IMG/VR virus record: IMGVR_UViG_3300023170_002258 | Coordinates: 1-52,480 of that record | Direction: 5' to 3' (one strand) | Source of the DNA: a virus | DNA: 52,480 nt | In this document: in pieces, positions 7,675 to 17,405 of the stretch | How positions within the stretch are numbered: position 1 is the first letter of the stretch | Layout of the letters: each line of letters starts with the position of its first letter | Notes under the pieces: generated by a model | The model's database searches: none | The model's input: only the letters and a program-made list of their open reading frames with translations | What the model was told of the DNA's origin: nothing | Translations under genes and position numbers: made by a program

Positions 7675-9140
7675 TTTCTTATCACCAGATAGTCAATATA
7701 TGGATTATCGACAGGAATATTATCAATTTGGAATTGTTTTAAGTAATCTCGTGTTTCGTGATATGCAGGTATTTTATCATATGCCCACGGGTCAGGATTT
7801 ACAATAGCAACTCCATCGTCGGTTAAGTATTCTCTAATATTCTCTACAAAGAATTCCCAATCTTGTTTGTTGTACAAAGTAAAATATGTATGTGTTTTGC
7901 CATCTTCGCCTTTGTTTTGCCAAGATGTGTTAATTTCATTATTGTCATAATGAACAACTTCTTCAGTTTTCCAAAACACGTTTGATTTCATAATAGTTAT
8001 TAAATCATATTTCTTGTCGAGCTCGAATTTTTTATGTGGTCTTATTTCTAATTCTTGTGGAGAAATTCCAAATGCATTCCAAAGTTTATCAAAATATTCA
8101 TTGTAACCTTCTCTATGTACTTTACAATCGGTTGTTTCGATATTAACAAATCCATATTCTTTAACTATAAACGGCATAATACCAAACCATACTCCGATAT
8201 CTAACCATTTAATATTTTTATCTAAATGATCGATGCCAATCGAGTTTAGTGCTGTTAAGTGCACGTTCCAGTAATACATACCTTGATAATTTAAATCGGT
8301 TATTCCTCGAAAGTATTCATTCTCAGGATTTAATTCATACAATGGATCCCAATTATAATTTCCGATAAATTCTTTGTACCATGTACGTAAACTACGACTG
8401 CTTGCTTCCCACAGTTCTTGACATTTTGTTAAATCAAAATTCATTGAAATATTATTTTTTACATAATCACTACTTGACAAATCTAAATCTTCATAGTACA
8501 CAGTTTCTGGATTAAAAAAAGAAAATTCTTCATCAAGCCATTTGTCGTTTTCTCTAACATCATAACAGCATTTAGAGAATATCTTGTAATCTATATCGCC
8601 GATATTATTATCCAACTGATTATTTTTTTCATTATGCCATAGCTGAGATTGTGTCGCTTTGGTCATACTGATGGCTTGCTGTACTTTGTCTTTTCGTTTA
8701 AGGACATAAGTTTTATCAGACATAGTAATCATTTCATGTAATATATGTTCAGGAATACTTTGATACATAATTATTTTAATGCACCAACTATCGTGTAATT
8801 TTTGAATGTTTGTCCATCTTAATTGTTGCTCGGACAATAACTGTTCAAACGAAGGATAACTATACAATCTAATTTTTTCCAAATATTCAGAAAATCCTAA
8901 AAAATGATGTTTTTCTTTGTCAAATTCTGGTTTATTGTTCCATGCCAATTCCCAATTATTTTTATTGATTGCATCTAAAAAAATTTTACTACAGATACTA
9001 AAATCGATACTATCATCTTTTAGTCTAGGTAACAGCATATCTTCGATGTTCATGATTTCAGATAAATCAATGTCAACGGGCTGTATGTTTGAAAAGGCAT
9101 GACTTCCTGTTCTAGGTGCTGCTGCTATTACTATTTTCAT
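7671..9140 (-). CDS. Stf0-like sulfotransferase fused to a class I methyltransferase
   Basis: A 489-residue two-domain protein. The N-terminal half has APRTGSHAF (residues 8-16), a PAPS-binding 5'-loop, and LKRKDKVQQAISMTKATQ (about 147-164) followed by LWH, the 3'-phosphate-binding block typical of Stf0/LPS sulfotransferases. The C-terminal part has WLDIGVWFG (312-320), a slightly altered SAM motif I, then ETTDC as motif II and DGVAIVNPDPW near motif IV. It could both sulfate and methylate the same sugar. No PAPS-making gene is seen in the window, so the host would have to supply it. It overlaps the C-methyltransferase by 29 bases. Confidence 0.78.
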   Translation of the reverse strand: MKIVIAAAPRTGSHAFSNIQPVDIDLSEIMNIEDMLLPRLKDDSIDFSICSKIFLDAINKNNWELAWNNKPEFDKEKHHFLGFSEYLEKIRLYSYPSFEQLLSEQQLRWTNIQKLHDSWCIKIIMYQSIPEHILHEMITMSDKTYVLKRKDKVQQAISMTKATQSQLWHNEKNNQLDNNIGDIDYKIFSKCCYDVRENDKWLDEEFSFFNPETVYYEDLDLSSSDYVKNNISMNFDLTKCQELWEASSRSLRTWYKEFIGNYNWDPLYELNPENEYFRGITDLNYQGMYYWNVHLTALNSIGIDHLDKNIKWLDIGVWFGIMPFIVKEYGFVNIETTDCKVHREGYNEYFDKLWNAFGISPQELEIRPHKKFELDKKYDLITIMKSNVFWKTEEVVHYDNNEINTSWQNKGEDGKTHTYFTLYNKQDWEFFVENIREYLTDDGVAIVNPDPWAYDKIPAYHETRDYLKQFQIDNIPVDNPYIDYLVIRK

Positions 9141-10299
9141 TATCTACTACCTCAAGTGATGGCATTGCGAATATCATTTTGCCGCCTCGTTCTATCCATG
9201 TTTTTTCTTTAGCTAGGAATAAATCTTTAAACCCAAAATTTGGAACAAAAAATACGTCTGCTAATTCTCTTGCATTATTTTCATCCACAATGTGTATATC
9301 TGTCCCTACTGTATATCTGCCAATTTTGTCTGTATGTATTTCTGCTGCGCCTTCAAAACAATTTCCTATATCCCAATATTGCAACATAGTATTTCCTTTG
9401 GTACTAGCACCATATACATAACATTTTTTTCCGGAATTTTTTAATTGTAATAATTTTTCTTTAAGCAAAGCCCCATTGACCTTAACATTATCGAAAAAGT
9501 TGTGCAGTTCCGATACATCTTCTTCATATTGTATACTACCTTTTGTATAATGTCTAGCCCAAATTTGATAACTTCCTCCTTGTATATCGTTTTCTTCTAC
9601 ATGATATATTTCAAGACCGTTGCGTTCGTATAGTTCCACTAAACTTTTATATGTATAGTATTCTAAATGCTCGTGACATATATTTCCTAAATCGCACATT
9701 TTTAACATCGGTGCTAGTGTCATTAACTGTGCAATAAAAACGCCATCCTCACTTAATGAATGCTTAACGCTATTAATAAAATCATTAGGATCATCCATAT
9801 CATAAAACATGCCAATGGCTGTTATAACTTTTGCGAGTTTATTCTCCATGTACTTGTGGTGCCACATATTTGGAATTACTATATCTGCATATTTTGCTAA
9901 ACTATCTGTCAGATTAGGAGCGGGCTCGCATCCTATTTTTAACCTGTCAGGTAAAATTCCGCTTATTAAAGTTCCGTCATTTGCTCCGATATCTAAAACT
10001 ATGTCGTTTGTATCAGTTAATGCGTTTACTTTATTTGCAATATCTAATAAGTTTTGTTTTAATTTTGGATTTAGCCCGCTTTGATACCAGTAATGTTCTC
10101 CGTATAATATGTCCGGATCAACTGTATGTCTTAGTTGAACTAATGTACAATTTGTACATTGATCAATCACAACAGGTGCTGTTCCTTTTGAAATGCCAGG
10201 CTGTTCTGGAAAATCATTAATATGTAACTCTCCCAAATCTGCTACTTGAACAATGCTGCTTTTACAAATGCGACATGTTTTTGCTTCGTTTACTATCAT
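9112..10299 (-). CDS. SAM-dependent sugar C-methyltransferase
   Basis: A 395-residue protein with the three-part layout of NDP-sugar C-methyltransferases (TylC3/NovU type). There is an N-terminal zinc site, CRICK (residues 9-13) with a second pair CTNC near 49-52; a central SAM domain with VLDIGANDGTLI; and a C-terminal domain with YVYGASTKGNTMLQYW. The family adds a methyl group to C3 or C5 of NDP-4-ketosugars. The ATG directly abuts the stop of the sulfotransferase-dehydrogenase gene. The family call is strong; the sugar is unknown. Confidence 0.9.
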   Translation of the reverse strand: MIVNEAKTCRICKSSIVQVADLGELHINDFPEQPGISKGTAPVVIDQCTNCTLVQLRHTVDPDILYGEHYWYQSGLNPKLKQNLLDIANKVNALTDTNDIVLDIGANDGTLISGILPDRLKIGCEPAPNLTDSLAKYADIVIPNMWHHKYMENKLAKVITAIGMFYDMDDPNDFINSVKHSLSEDGVFIAQLMTLAPMLKMCDLGNICHEHLEYYTYKSLVELYERNGLEIYHVEENDIQGGSYQIWARHYTKGSIQYEEDVSELHNFFDNVKVNGALLKEKLLQLKNSGKKCYVYGASTKGNTMLQYWDIGNCFEGAAEIHTDKIGRYTVGTDIHIVDENNARELADVFFVPNFGFKDLFLAKEKTWIERGGKMIFAMPSLEVVDNENSNSSST

Positions 10300-11898
10300 T
10301 TATTCTTTCCATAAATTTATAACAACACTATTACTACTCGGCACGTGTCCATAAAAATCATCGTGTGCTAATACGTAGCAAAGATCTTCTTGTGTTGTTG
10401 GTTCATCTTCCCATGTGACTTGTATATTATGCTTTTGTAATAACTGTTCTACAATCAAACTATAACTTCCTGTAGTATCAGTTGTATTTTTCTTATAAGA
10501 TTTTCCTAATATACGTACTGGTAAATTTGTTTTAATTATGCGCTTAACTAACAATTCGGCTTGTTTAATTCTTGTAATATGATTATTCATTGCTGGATCA
10601 TAATCTAAACAATGTTTGTTACTTAGCCAGCTCATCATTAAATTATCTCTTGGATGACAAGGGCCGCCGTCTCCCCAGCCTGGCAACATATATGCACTAC
10701 TTGTAATTAATTTATTACTATCTGCTAACCATTTCATTATTTGATTACTATTAGCATTTCCAACTGCACGAGACAAGTCTCCTGCCCAGTTAGCAAAGTT
10801 AATTTTTTGAATAATCCAACTGTTATATAATACTTTAGCTAATTCAGCTTCTTCTAACGTACCCTTGTTAACTTTACTATTACTGAATGTAGATAGTAAA
10901 TCTAATACAATACTATCATTGATATTATCCGATCCCAAAAACCAACAATCAGGATTTTGCAATCCGTTTTGTATATCCCCTTGACTTATTAAAAATGGCA
11001 TATAATATAAAGGACCGCTATACTCCAGTTCTCTGCAAGTGCCAGGACTAACTGTGCATCCTACAATAACTGGGGTATTATTAATATTAGACAAAACATT
11101 TTTCAGATTATCTATATTGTAGTCACTCGGCGCATCGTTTACATTATCTCCCCAGCCAACTGTTGGAGTGTCAACACAAATCCAAATTAAATCAGATGAT
11201 AATGTATTATCTAATCCATCTGCATTATTTTTAATATCATACCCTCTAACTTTTACACCGCAACTTTTTAACAAGTTATACAGTGTATTGCCTATATTTC
11301 CTAATCCAATTATTCCTACAGTTTTAAATTGTTTAAAATATAACTGAATATCTTGTTTATAATAAGATCTGATAATATCATGATACTGTGTATTTTCATT
11401 TAAGTATGTTTTGACTTTATTTGAAAATTCATTATCAAGTTGACTGTCTTTAACTTTTATTGGTTGTTTTAATACCTCTATAATTTTATCGATTGTACTA
11501 TGATTTACAGGTTGTAAATTATCTAAATCTAAATAATACTGTATATCATAATTTGCTAAAAAACTACACTGTGTATCCATGTGTACGTCTACACTAATAT
11601 TTTTTTCTAAGTTTGAAAGCACATATTCTATTGAAAAATTTTGGTTAACACATGCTCTCCAAATTTGTCCTGTTATTCTTTTCTCAGGATGACGTATTAT
11701 AGTGAATCCAGTATAACCTGTCAGATCGACATTTTTTTCTAATAAAAATCCAAACTGTTCTGCAATATTATTCATAAAACTGGTATTCGCATTTCTCCAA
11801 ATTGGAATAAAAAATAGTTTTTCACTGTGATTGACCCACACAGAATTATTCCATATTTCCATTTCTACTACTCTGTCTATTACTTCTTTCGGATGCAT
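10300..11898 (-). CDS. Sulfotransferase-like domain fused to a UDP-glucose/GDP-mannose dehydrogenase
   Basis: A 532-residue fusion. Residues 1-185 resemble a sulfotransferase: FIPIWRNANTSF (30-41) sits where the PAPS loop should be, though it lacks the usual Lys-Thr, and IIRHPEKRITGQIWR (67-81) matches the RHP block. Residues 192-532 form an NDP-sugar 6-dehydrogenase: VGIIGLGNIG (194-203), EAELAKVLYN (350-359, with the family Lys and Asn), GGPCHPRD (411-418, catalytic Cys414) and ILGKSYKKNTTDTTGS (463-478). It probably oxidises an NDP-sugar to a uronic acid. The dehydrogenase call is firm; the sulfotransferase call is moderate. The upstream gene's stop overlaps the ATG by one base. Confidence 0.83.
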   Translation of the reverse strand: MHPKEVIDRVVEMEIWNNSVWVNHSEKLFFIPIWRNANTSFMNNIAEQFGFLLEKNVDLTGYTGFTIIRHPEKRITGQIWRACVNQNFSIEYVLSNLEKNISVDVHMDTQCSFLANYDIQYYLDLDNLQPVNHSTIDKIIEVLKQPIKVKDSQLDNEFSNKVKTYLNENTQYHDIIRSYYKQDIQLYFKQFKTVGIIGLGNIGNTLYNLLKSCGVKVRGYDIKNNADGLDNTLSSDLIWICVDTPTVGWGDNVNDAPSDYNIDNLKNVLSNINNTPVIVGCTVSPGTCRELEYSGPLYYMPFLISQGDIQNGLQNPDCWFLGSDNINDSIVLDLLSTFSNSKVNKGTLEEAELAKVLYNSWIIQKINFANWAGDLSRAVGNANSNQIMKWLADSNKLITSSAYMLPGWGDGGPCHPRDNLMMSWLSNKHCLDYDPAMNNHITRIKQAELLVKRIIKTNLPVRILGKSYKKNTTDTTGSYSLIVEQLLQKHNIQVTWEDEPTTQEDLCYVLAHDDFYGHVPSSNSVVINLWKE

Positions 11899-13082
11899 TA
11901 TTTAAAAATTCTTTCTAACTTTTTTACTTCACTATTGTAGTAATTATCATAGTAATGATTCCAATTATACTCGATAGTATCTTTTAATTCTTTACTGTAA
12001 CCCGATTGCCAATCACTATTATACAAGTCAGCAATTGTTCTGATTGCACTATCGATTCTTTCTTTGGCTGTAGGTAGACTATCGTATGATTCATCCCAAA
12101 ACGAATCAAATGTTTTAAATCCCATCTTTTTAATTTCAGCAAGAGAATTTCTATCACCTAAGACTATAAATGGTTTTCTCATTACAATACTTCTGGCAAC
12201 TTTTTCTGTTAAAAACGTTTTAGTGTCGCTACAATTATATTCATTCACAACTTCTAAAAAACAATCTTTACTTTCTATATTTAATTTTACAGCTTCGTCT
12301 ATATATTGATTATCCTGTTTTACATTATACGTATCATCTAAAGATTGTGTGTTATAATAATCTAATATATTAGTATCTACGTCATCTATATCCCACTGTT
12401 TAAGATAATGATTCAAATAATTTAGTTTATCTTCTGTTGTCGACATTGTTTCATCGTAAAAATGAAATGTATATTTCATGTCGTTTATTATTCCTAACTG
12501 AAACAATTTATAAAAACTGTAAAGTCTATGCGGTCTCGGTCTTCTATTAAGAGTGAATATAAATTTTTTAAAAGTTGTAGAATCTAAATCTACCATTAAA
12601 TCTTTAAAAGCAAAGTATCTATTAAACGATTCATGATAATCAATGATAGGAAATTCTTTATAAACAAACGTGTCGTCTATACTAACAGGAGAAGAAAATA
12701 CTGCATATTTTAATAAATTTGCATTCTTTAAATGATTGTATATCCATTTGTAAATATCGTAGCTAACTAAATTTCCACTTAACTCTCCAGATTTTTCTTT
12801 GTTATTACAAAATCCCCACCAATCAACAAAAAAGAAAATTAACTTTATTTTCTTAGATACAATGTCTTCTTTATTTTTTAAAACAATATCTAAAAAATTT
12901 CCTTCTTCGTAATATTTTTTTTGACTAAACACGTCTTGTGTACTATTTGGCAAATGAAAAGGCGTAGATAAAATTAAAAAATTGTCGTAAGATCCATTTA
13001 TATTTGCTAATAAATTTTCATTTTGTGATCTTGATAAATTATCAACAATTCCAAAATGACTGTCAGGATGAAATTTCAACAT
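11898..13082 (-). CDS. Glycosyltransferase-like protein (family uncertain)
   Basis: A protein of 394 residues from ATG 13082; TTG 13118 or ATG 13112 would extend it by up to 12. The C-terminal third carries FLTEKVARSIVMRKPFIVLG and then FKTFDSFWDESYD, a pattern I associate with phage and bacterial glycosyltransferases that bind a nucleotide sugar through a conserved Glu-Lys. The N-terminal half is Asp/Tyr-rich with no motif I recognise. It follows the first radical SAM gene (reading right to left, the last of seven) with a 20-base overlap. Confidence 0.65.
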   Translation of the reverse strand: MLKFHPDSHFGIVDNLSRSQNENLLANINGSYDNFLILSTPFHLPNSTQDVFSQKKYYEEGNFLDIVLKNKEDIVSKKIKLIFFFVDWWGFCNNKEKSGELSGNLVSYDIYKWIYNHLKNANLLKYAVFSSPVSIDDTFVYKEFPIIDYHESFNRYFAFKDLMVDLDSTTFKKFIFTLNRRPRPHRLYSFYKLFQLGIINDMKYTFHFYDETMSTTEDKLNYLNHYLKQWDIDDVDTNILDYYNTQSLDDTYNVKQDNQYIDEAVKLNIESKDCFLEVVNEYNCSDTKTFLTEKVARSIVMRKPFIVLGDRNSLAEIKKMGFKTFDSFWDESYDSLPTAKERIDSAIRTIADLYNSDWQSGYSKELKDTIEYNWNHYYDNYYNSEVKKLERIFK

Positions 13083-14304
13083 TTTGCCAATAATCTCTAA
13101 ATTCTGGAACATAATCAAAAATATTACTGTTTCTAACTTTATCGAGTTTGTTTGTTTCTACTATCATAGTTTCCCATTGATCGATATCTCTTTCGGTAGA
13201 AATAACATAGTCTGCTAAACTTTTAATATTTGTTACTTGCCAATCATTTTTACCTTTAATAGATTGCATTATATCATTATACCCTTTTTGCTTAATCTCA
13301 TATGGCATATGAATGCAATCCATATAACTAGGCTGATTCACTTGAATAACAAATGGAAATTTATACACTATCGGCAATGTTTGACACCAATCTAACAGTT
13401 GTCCAAAATTAAGCCAAGTCAGACTACTCATTGTACTATGTATTTGTAAAATTAGTTTGTCGTTGCCGCCTAACTCTCTTTGCCAATTTATAATTTTATC
13501 TAAGTTTCTCAAAAATTTATCCCATTTTCCAGGATATCTAACATATTCGTTTACTTTTTCAACGCCGTCGCAACTTATATTTGCACTCACTGTTTTAAAA
13601 TTCTTCCATAAATCAAAGTTCTTATCTTGTAATGCTAGTAAATTTGTGTTGAACTGTAGACTTACTTCATGCGATCTTCCGCTATCTACAATACGTTGCA
13701 GTATTTCATAATACTTTTGATTGAATAAAGGTTCTCCTCCTAACATATTTAAATGCTTTATAGTTGGTATAATTTCATCTAACAACTTATCAAATTCTGG
13801 CGTATTATACCATTCAAAATTTAAATTATCAACTTCTGCATTCCAATAGTTTAGTTCCGGATTTTTCTTTATATCTTCAAGCCATAGGCTACTGCTCCAA
13901 GGATTACACATCCTACACTGAATATTACATTTATTACCTAGTGTCATTTCCAAGTACTCAACGTTAACAGTATCCAAAAACTCTCTATTTTGGCTATCTA
14001 TAAATGCATTGTTCCAATCTTGTCTATAGCTGTGACCGCCACCTTGCTCGACTACCCAGCATCTATCGCAAAACGTATGTTTTTTATTTTCGGTAATATC
14101 TTTTCTTAATTCAGTATGTGCTTTTCCGTTAAGTAATTCTGCAATCGAATGACCGTCTTGTACATTTAAAAACTGCCATTGATCTTTAGGAAATGCTTTA
14201 TGATGCTGGTTATAGTTACAACACGGACGAACTTGTCCTACTGGATCTATACTTAAATGATTGAAAGGCAGTACGCAATAAGTGTCTTTATGCATTAGTT
14301 TCAT
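13063..14304 (-). CDS. Radical SAM protein with N-terminal twitch-type iron-sulfur domain (1)
   Basis: A 413-residue radical SAM enzyme. The iron-sulfur/SAM motif is C126-x3-C130-x2-C133 (GNKCNIQCRMC), followed by LGGEPLF. In front of it is an auxiliary cluster domain: Cys10 in YCVLPF, Cys28-Cys29 in VRPCCN and CDRC (79, 82). This is the order of a SPASM/twitch domain but placed at the N-terminus rather than the C-terminus, as in the 'twitch domain-containing radical SAM' group. Such enzymes often act on peptides or sugars; nothing here tells the substrate. It is the most downstream of seven tandem radical SAM genes. Confidence 0.88.
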   Translation of the reverse strand: MKLMHKDTYCVLPFNHLSIDPVGQVRPCCNYNQHHKAFPKDQWQFLNVQDGHSIAELLNGKAHTELRKDITENKKHTFCDRCWVVEQGGGHSYRQDWNNAFIDSQNREFLDTVNVEYLEMTLGNKCNIQCRMCNPWSSSLWLEDIKKNPELNYWNAEVDNLNFEWYNTPEFDKLLDEIIPTIKHLNMLGGEPLFNQKYYEILQRIVDSGRSHEVSLQFNTNLLALQDKNFDLWKNFKTVSANISCDGVEKVNEYVRYPGKWDKFLRNLDKIINWQRELGGNDKLILQIHSTMSSLTWLNFGQLLDWCQTLPIVYKFPFVIQVNQPSYMDCIHMPYEIKQKGYNDIMQSIKGKNDWQVTNIKSLADYVISTERDIDQWETMIVETNKLDKVRNSNIFDYVPEFRDYWQNVEISS

Positions 14305-15286
14305 ATCCCTTTTTAAACTTAGTTATATAAATGTCAGTTCCACAATGACAATGGCTTTTAGGACATGTGATACTGTCTGGCAGATCTAATTCTAAGTTTT
14401 CATCGTATAAGTTTCCTACTCTCGGCATAACTCCGCAACTTCCCATATCAATGTGACCTTCACAATTAATAAAAATACTTTCTGTAGGAATCATACATTT
14501 CCATCCTTTAAAAAAGTTTTTTCCTTCTGCTACTAATCTATTACAGTTAATAGGAAATTCGGTACCATCGCTATAAACTTCTAAACTACCCATGCCGTTC
14601 GCTTTAGCAGGTACATATTCTTTAATGTTTTCTTCTAAATTAGTTGTTTCTAAAAATTTCTTGTGCTCAGGATTTTTATAATTATATGGGCGTGTTGTAT
14701 GACTAAGTTCTTCAAAAATAGGAACATATTCTACACGCCAATTTAAATTTTCATCGTCGCATTCTTGTTTTAGTCTTTTACTAAAGTCTATAACTTCATC
14801 CCAACAAGGCTCATGCATCATCATACGACCGCAGAGATAGTTAACTTTTTTACTTAAGAATTTGTATACTTTTAAGTAATGTTCGGTATCTACATATTCC
14901 GGATGATAGCTTGCAACAACATCGTCGAACAAATGTACATGCTCTTCCCACCAACTTAATTTGTTACTCAGATTGGTGTTTACTGCAAACTTTACTTCAG
15001 ACATTCCAGAATTTTTTATATGCTCAATAATGGGAATTAACGGTTTCCAGTAGCCAGGTTCGCCGCCGCTAAAAAAAACTTTAAGTCTGGTATATCCTTT
15101 TTTTAATTCATAGTCGATAATTTTATCTAAGCCTGCTTTTACTTTATCTGCATCTAAGTTTTTATTACTGCCATTCCAATTCCATTCATTGCAATATGTG
15201 CAACGAAAGTTACATAAATTACTTACTTGCCAAGTAATATTAACAAAAGGATCTCCGCCTTGTACAATTTTTACTAACTCAGACAT
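14288..15286 (-). CDS. Radical SAM protein with C-terminal cysteine-rich domain (2)
   Basis: A radical SAM enzyme of 332 residues. I start it at ATG 15286, with AGGA at 15294-15297 seven bases upstream, rather than TTG 15319. The motif is C25-x3-C29-x2-C32 (SNLCNFRCTYC), with FSGGEPGYW after it. The C-terminal end has several Cys, including a CPKSHCHCGTD group and MGSCG, which suit a SPASM-like auxiliary cluster in the normal position. It is therefore built differently from its N-twitch neighbours. It overlaps the B12-type gene by 8 bases. Confidence 0.87.
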   Translation of the reverse strand: MSELVKIVQGGDPFVNITWQVSNLCNFRCTYCNEWNWNGSNKNLDADKVKAGLDKIIDYELKKGYTRLKVFFSGGEPGYWKPLIPIIEHIKNSGMSEVKFAVNTNLSNKLSWWEEHVHLFDDVVASYHPEYVDTEHYLKVYKFLSKKVNYLCGRMMMHEPCWDEVIDFSKRLKQECDDENLNWRVEYVPIFEELSHTTRPYNYKNPEHKKFLETTNLEENIKEYVPAKANGMGSLEVYSDGTEFPINCNRLVAEGKNFFKGWKCMIPTESIFINCEGHIDMGSCGVMPRVGNLYDENLELDLPDSITCPKSHCHCGTDIYITKFKKGYETNA

Positions 15287-17405
15287 TCCACGTTCCTGTC
15301 CCTTGCCATGTATGTTCAAAACTTAAATCAGTTTCTCGAATTTTAACAAATTCTTTTTTCTGTTGATTAAATTCTTCCATATCAAATGCATTCCAAGGGT
15401 CTCTATTTTTAAAAGTTTCATCGCCTTTCCAAGCAAGTTTTCTTGCTCGTACAGCACTATTACTGTTGTCAGTAAAAAAGTTTACAATACCCCAGACCGG
15501 ACCCCAGGTATCAGGTTCGAAGTGTTCATTGTTGTGCTCATCTGTCCAGACTGAATCATTCCATTTGTAATCTAAATGATCTTGTTGGTATTTCCATTTA
15601 AAATCTGCATTCCAATTTCCATTGTCATCTATTTCAAACAAGTATTCTGCATCAAGAGGCGCTGCAGCACGTGAACCCCATTCGGCATATTCCCATTCAG
15701 GTACAAATAAAAGTTTTAATTTATATCCTCCACGAGCACGCCATACTGTTCTTAAAAATGGCCATATTTCATTTACAAGAGTATTTACAAAGTTTCCTTT
15801 GTCAGTTTTAATAATGTTGTAATCAAAATCATGATAATCATAATCGATTTGATTAAGAGTTTCAGGATTATTAAACTCAATAGTATAGTGACGTTCTGCT
15901 AAATTGTGTCTAGTAGGTTTAGCACATGCAGGATCAGTAACAAGCAAATCTGTAAAGATACTAAACATTTTTTGCTTAACCATTTTATGAACAATGCTAA
16001 GTCCGAAGTCTTCTCTGATCCAATGGTCATAATAGTAAAAATTAGATAAACCAAATCTTTTTAAATTTTGACCTACAATACCATCTACACCAACACCAAA
16101 GCCTGGACCTTGTCCAATAGACAGTAACCCTTTATCACGCTGGCGCCATAAAAATGTTAAGCTATCTTCAAAGTCTACAGGACGTTCATTTGGAAAAGCG
16201 GTAATCCAATTTGTATGTGCTTTAACTCCTGTGATATTACCATCACGAAAATTATCTTCCATTTCTTTAATTGTAACACGTTTATCCATTGCATCTAAAA
16301 CTGACTGTGATCCACTTTCGATACCATAGTTTAATGCATAACATCCACTATCTGCCAATGCCTGATAAAACTCTAAATCCATTCTGCCATCGCAACGTGC
16401 ATACCCAGTCCATTTAATGTCTAGTCCTTCTGCTTTAACACCTTCGGCAAATGCTCTTAGTTCTCTCAGATTTCCGTTTACTAAACTATCTGTAAACTGA
16501 AAAACTCGTGTTCCATAGTTATGATACATAAAACGAACTTCGTCCAGTGTACTAACTGCAGTACGCTGTCTATATTTGTAGTAGTGTGTTTCTTCGCAGA
16601 ATGTGCATTTCGCAGTACATCCTCGACTTATCGCACATAGTGCACCGTTTGCAAATCTATATTCTTCCATTGGAAAATCAGAATAATCTGGAAACGGTAG
16701 ATTGCTTAAATCTAATCTACTATCTATAGCTTGTCGAATAATTAGCGTATCGTTGTTTTTATCCGAGTACGTTATTTCTTTATCAGTTTCAAAACTTTCT
16801 AATAGTTCTAACAAAGGCTTTTCGCCTTCTCCGTTGATTACATAATCATATGAATCCTTTGTTTCGAAATAACTATAGTGTGTGTTTGGACCGCCGATTA
16901 GTATTTTTATATCTGATCGTTTTTTAATCTGATCTATCATATAGTGCACTGGCTCGATATTACAGTAATATAATGAAAAACCAACTACTTCTGGACTAAA
17001 TTCTAATATTTCTTCAATCGCTTCGTCTAATACTGGTTTAACGTATTCATGTAATTCTTCCCAATAGCTATCACCTATCCATTTCCAATCATAAGGACCA
17101 TCCCACGGATTATACCAAAGCGGCCACTTTTCGTTTCTATATTTTAAAAAAGATTTAATATTTAAATCAAATGATTTACATTGATAGCCTGCGCTCTTGA
17201 CTACACCGGACAATCGTGCAATATTATAAGGAGGAAAACTAGGATCCCACTCTGGACACATAACTAAACATAATTTAGTTTTTCTATTAATGTCATATGA
17301 TATGTCTAGTTTTTCTAAACCTCGCTGCGGCTTACCTGCATATTTTTCCATTGCTCGCATGGTTAGTGTACTGCGGTCTTCTAAATACGTACCGTTATCG
17401 CTCAT
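15279..17405 (-). CDS. B12-binding-type radical SAM protein (3)
   Basis: A 708-residue protein. Residues 45-210 look like a cobalamin-binding Rossmann domain (GVVKSAGYQCKSFDLN, VVGFSLYYCNIEP, IKILIGGPNTHYS, YVINGEGEKPLLEL). The radical SAM motif follows at C263-x3-C267-x2-C270 (SRGCTAKCTFCEE). The DxHxxG histidine that coordinates cobalt in many B12 proteins is replaced: residues 80-85 read DLNIKS. The layout is shared by B12-dependent methylases, ring-forming enzymes and MiaB-like relatives. Residues after about 480 form a long C-terminal region rich in Trp and Asp that I do not recognise. It overlaps gene 4 by 11 bases. Confidence 0.88.
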   Translation of the reverse strand: MSDNGTYLEDRSTLTMRAMEKYAGKPQRGLEKLDISYDINRKTKLCLVMCPEWDPSFPPYNIARLSGVVKSAGYQCKSFDLNIKSFLKYRNEKWPLWYNPWDGPYDWKWIGDSYWEELHEYVKPVLDEAIEEILEFSPEVVGFSLYYCNIEPVHYMIDQIKKRSDIKILIGGPNTHYSYFETKDSYDYVINGEGEKPLLELLESFETDKEITYSDKNNDTLIIRQAIDSRLDLSNLPFPDYSDFPMEEYRFANGALCAISRGCTAKCTFCEETHYYKYRQRTAVSTLDEVRFMYHNYGTRVFQFTDSLVNGNLRELRAFAEGVKAEGLDIKWTGYARCDGRMDLEFYQALADSGCYALNYGIESGSQSVLDAMDKRVTIKEMEDNFRDGNITGVKAHTNWITAFPNERPVDFEDSLTFLWRQRDKGLLSIGQGPGFGVGVDGIVGQNLKRFGLSNFYYYDHWIREDFGLSIVHKMVKQKMFSIFTDLLVTDPACAKPTRHNLAERHYTIEFNNPETLNQIDYDYHDFDYNIIKTDKGNFVNTLVNEIWPFLRTVWRARGGYKLKLLFVPEWEYAEWGSRAAAPLDAEYLFEIDDNGNWNADFKWKYQQDHLDYKWNDSVWTDEHNNEHFEPDTWGPVWGIVNFFTDNSNSAVRARKLAWKGDETFKNRDPWNAFDMEEFNQQKKEFVKIRETDLSFEHTWQGTGTWNV

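Noticed and set aside
13082-13118. Upstream TTG and ATG starts for the glycosyltransferase-like gene
   Set aside because: They lie deeper in the radical SAM gene and lack a ribosome binding site; ATG 13082 gives the tighter overlap. The choice is not certain.
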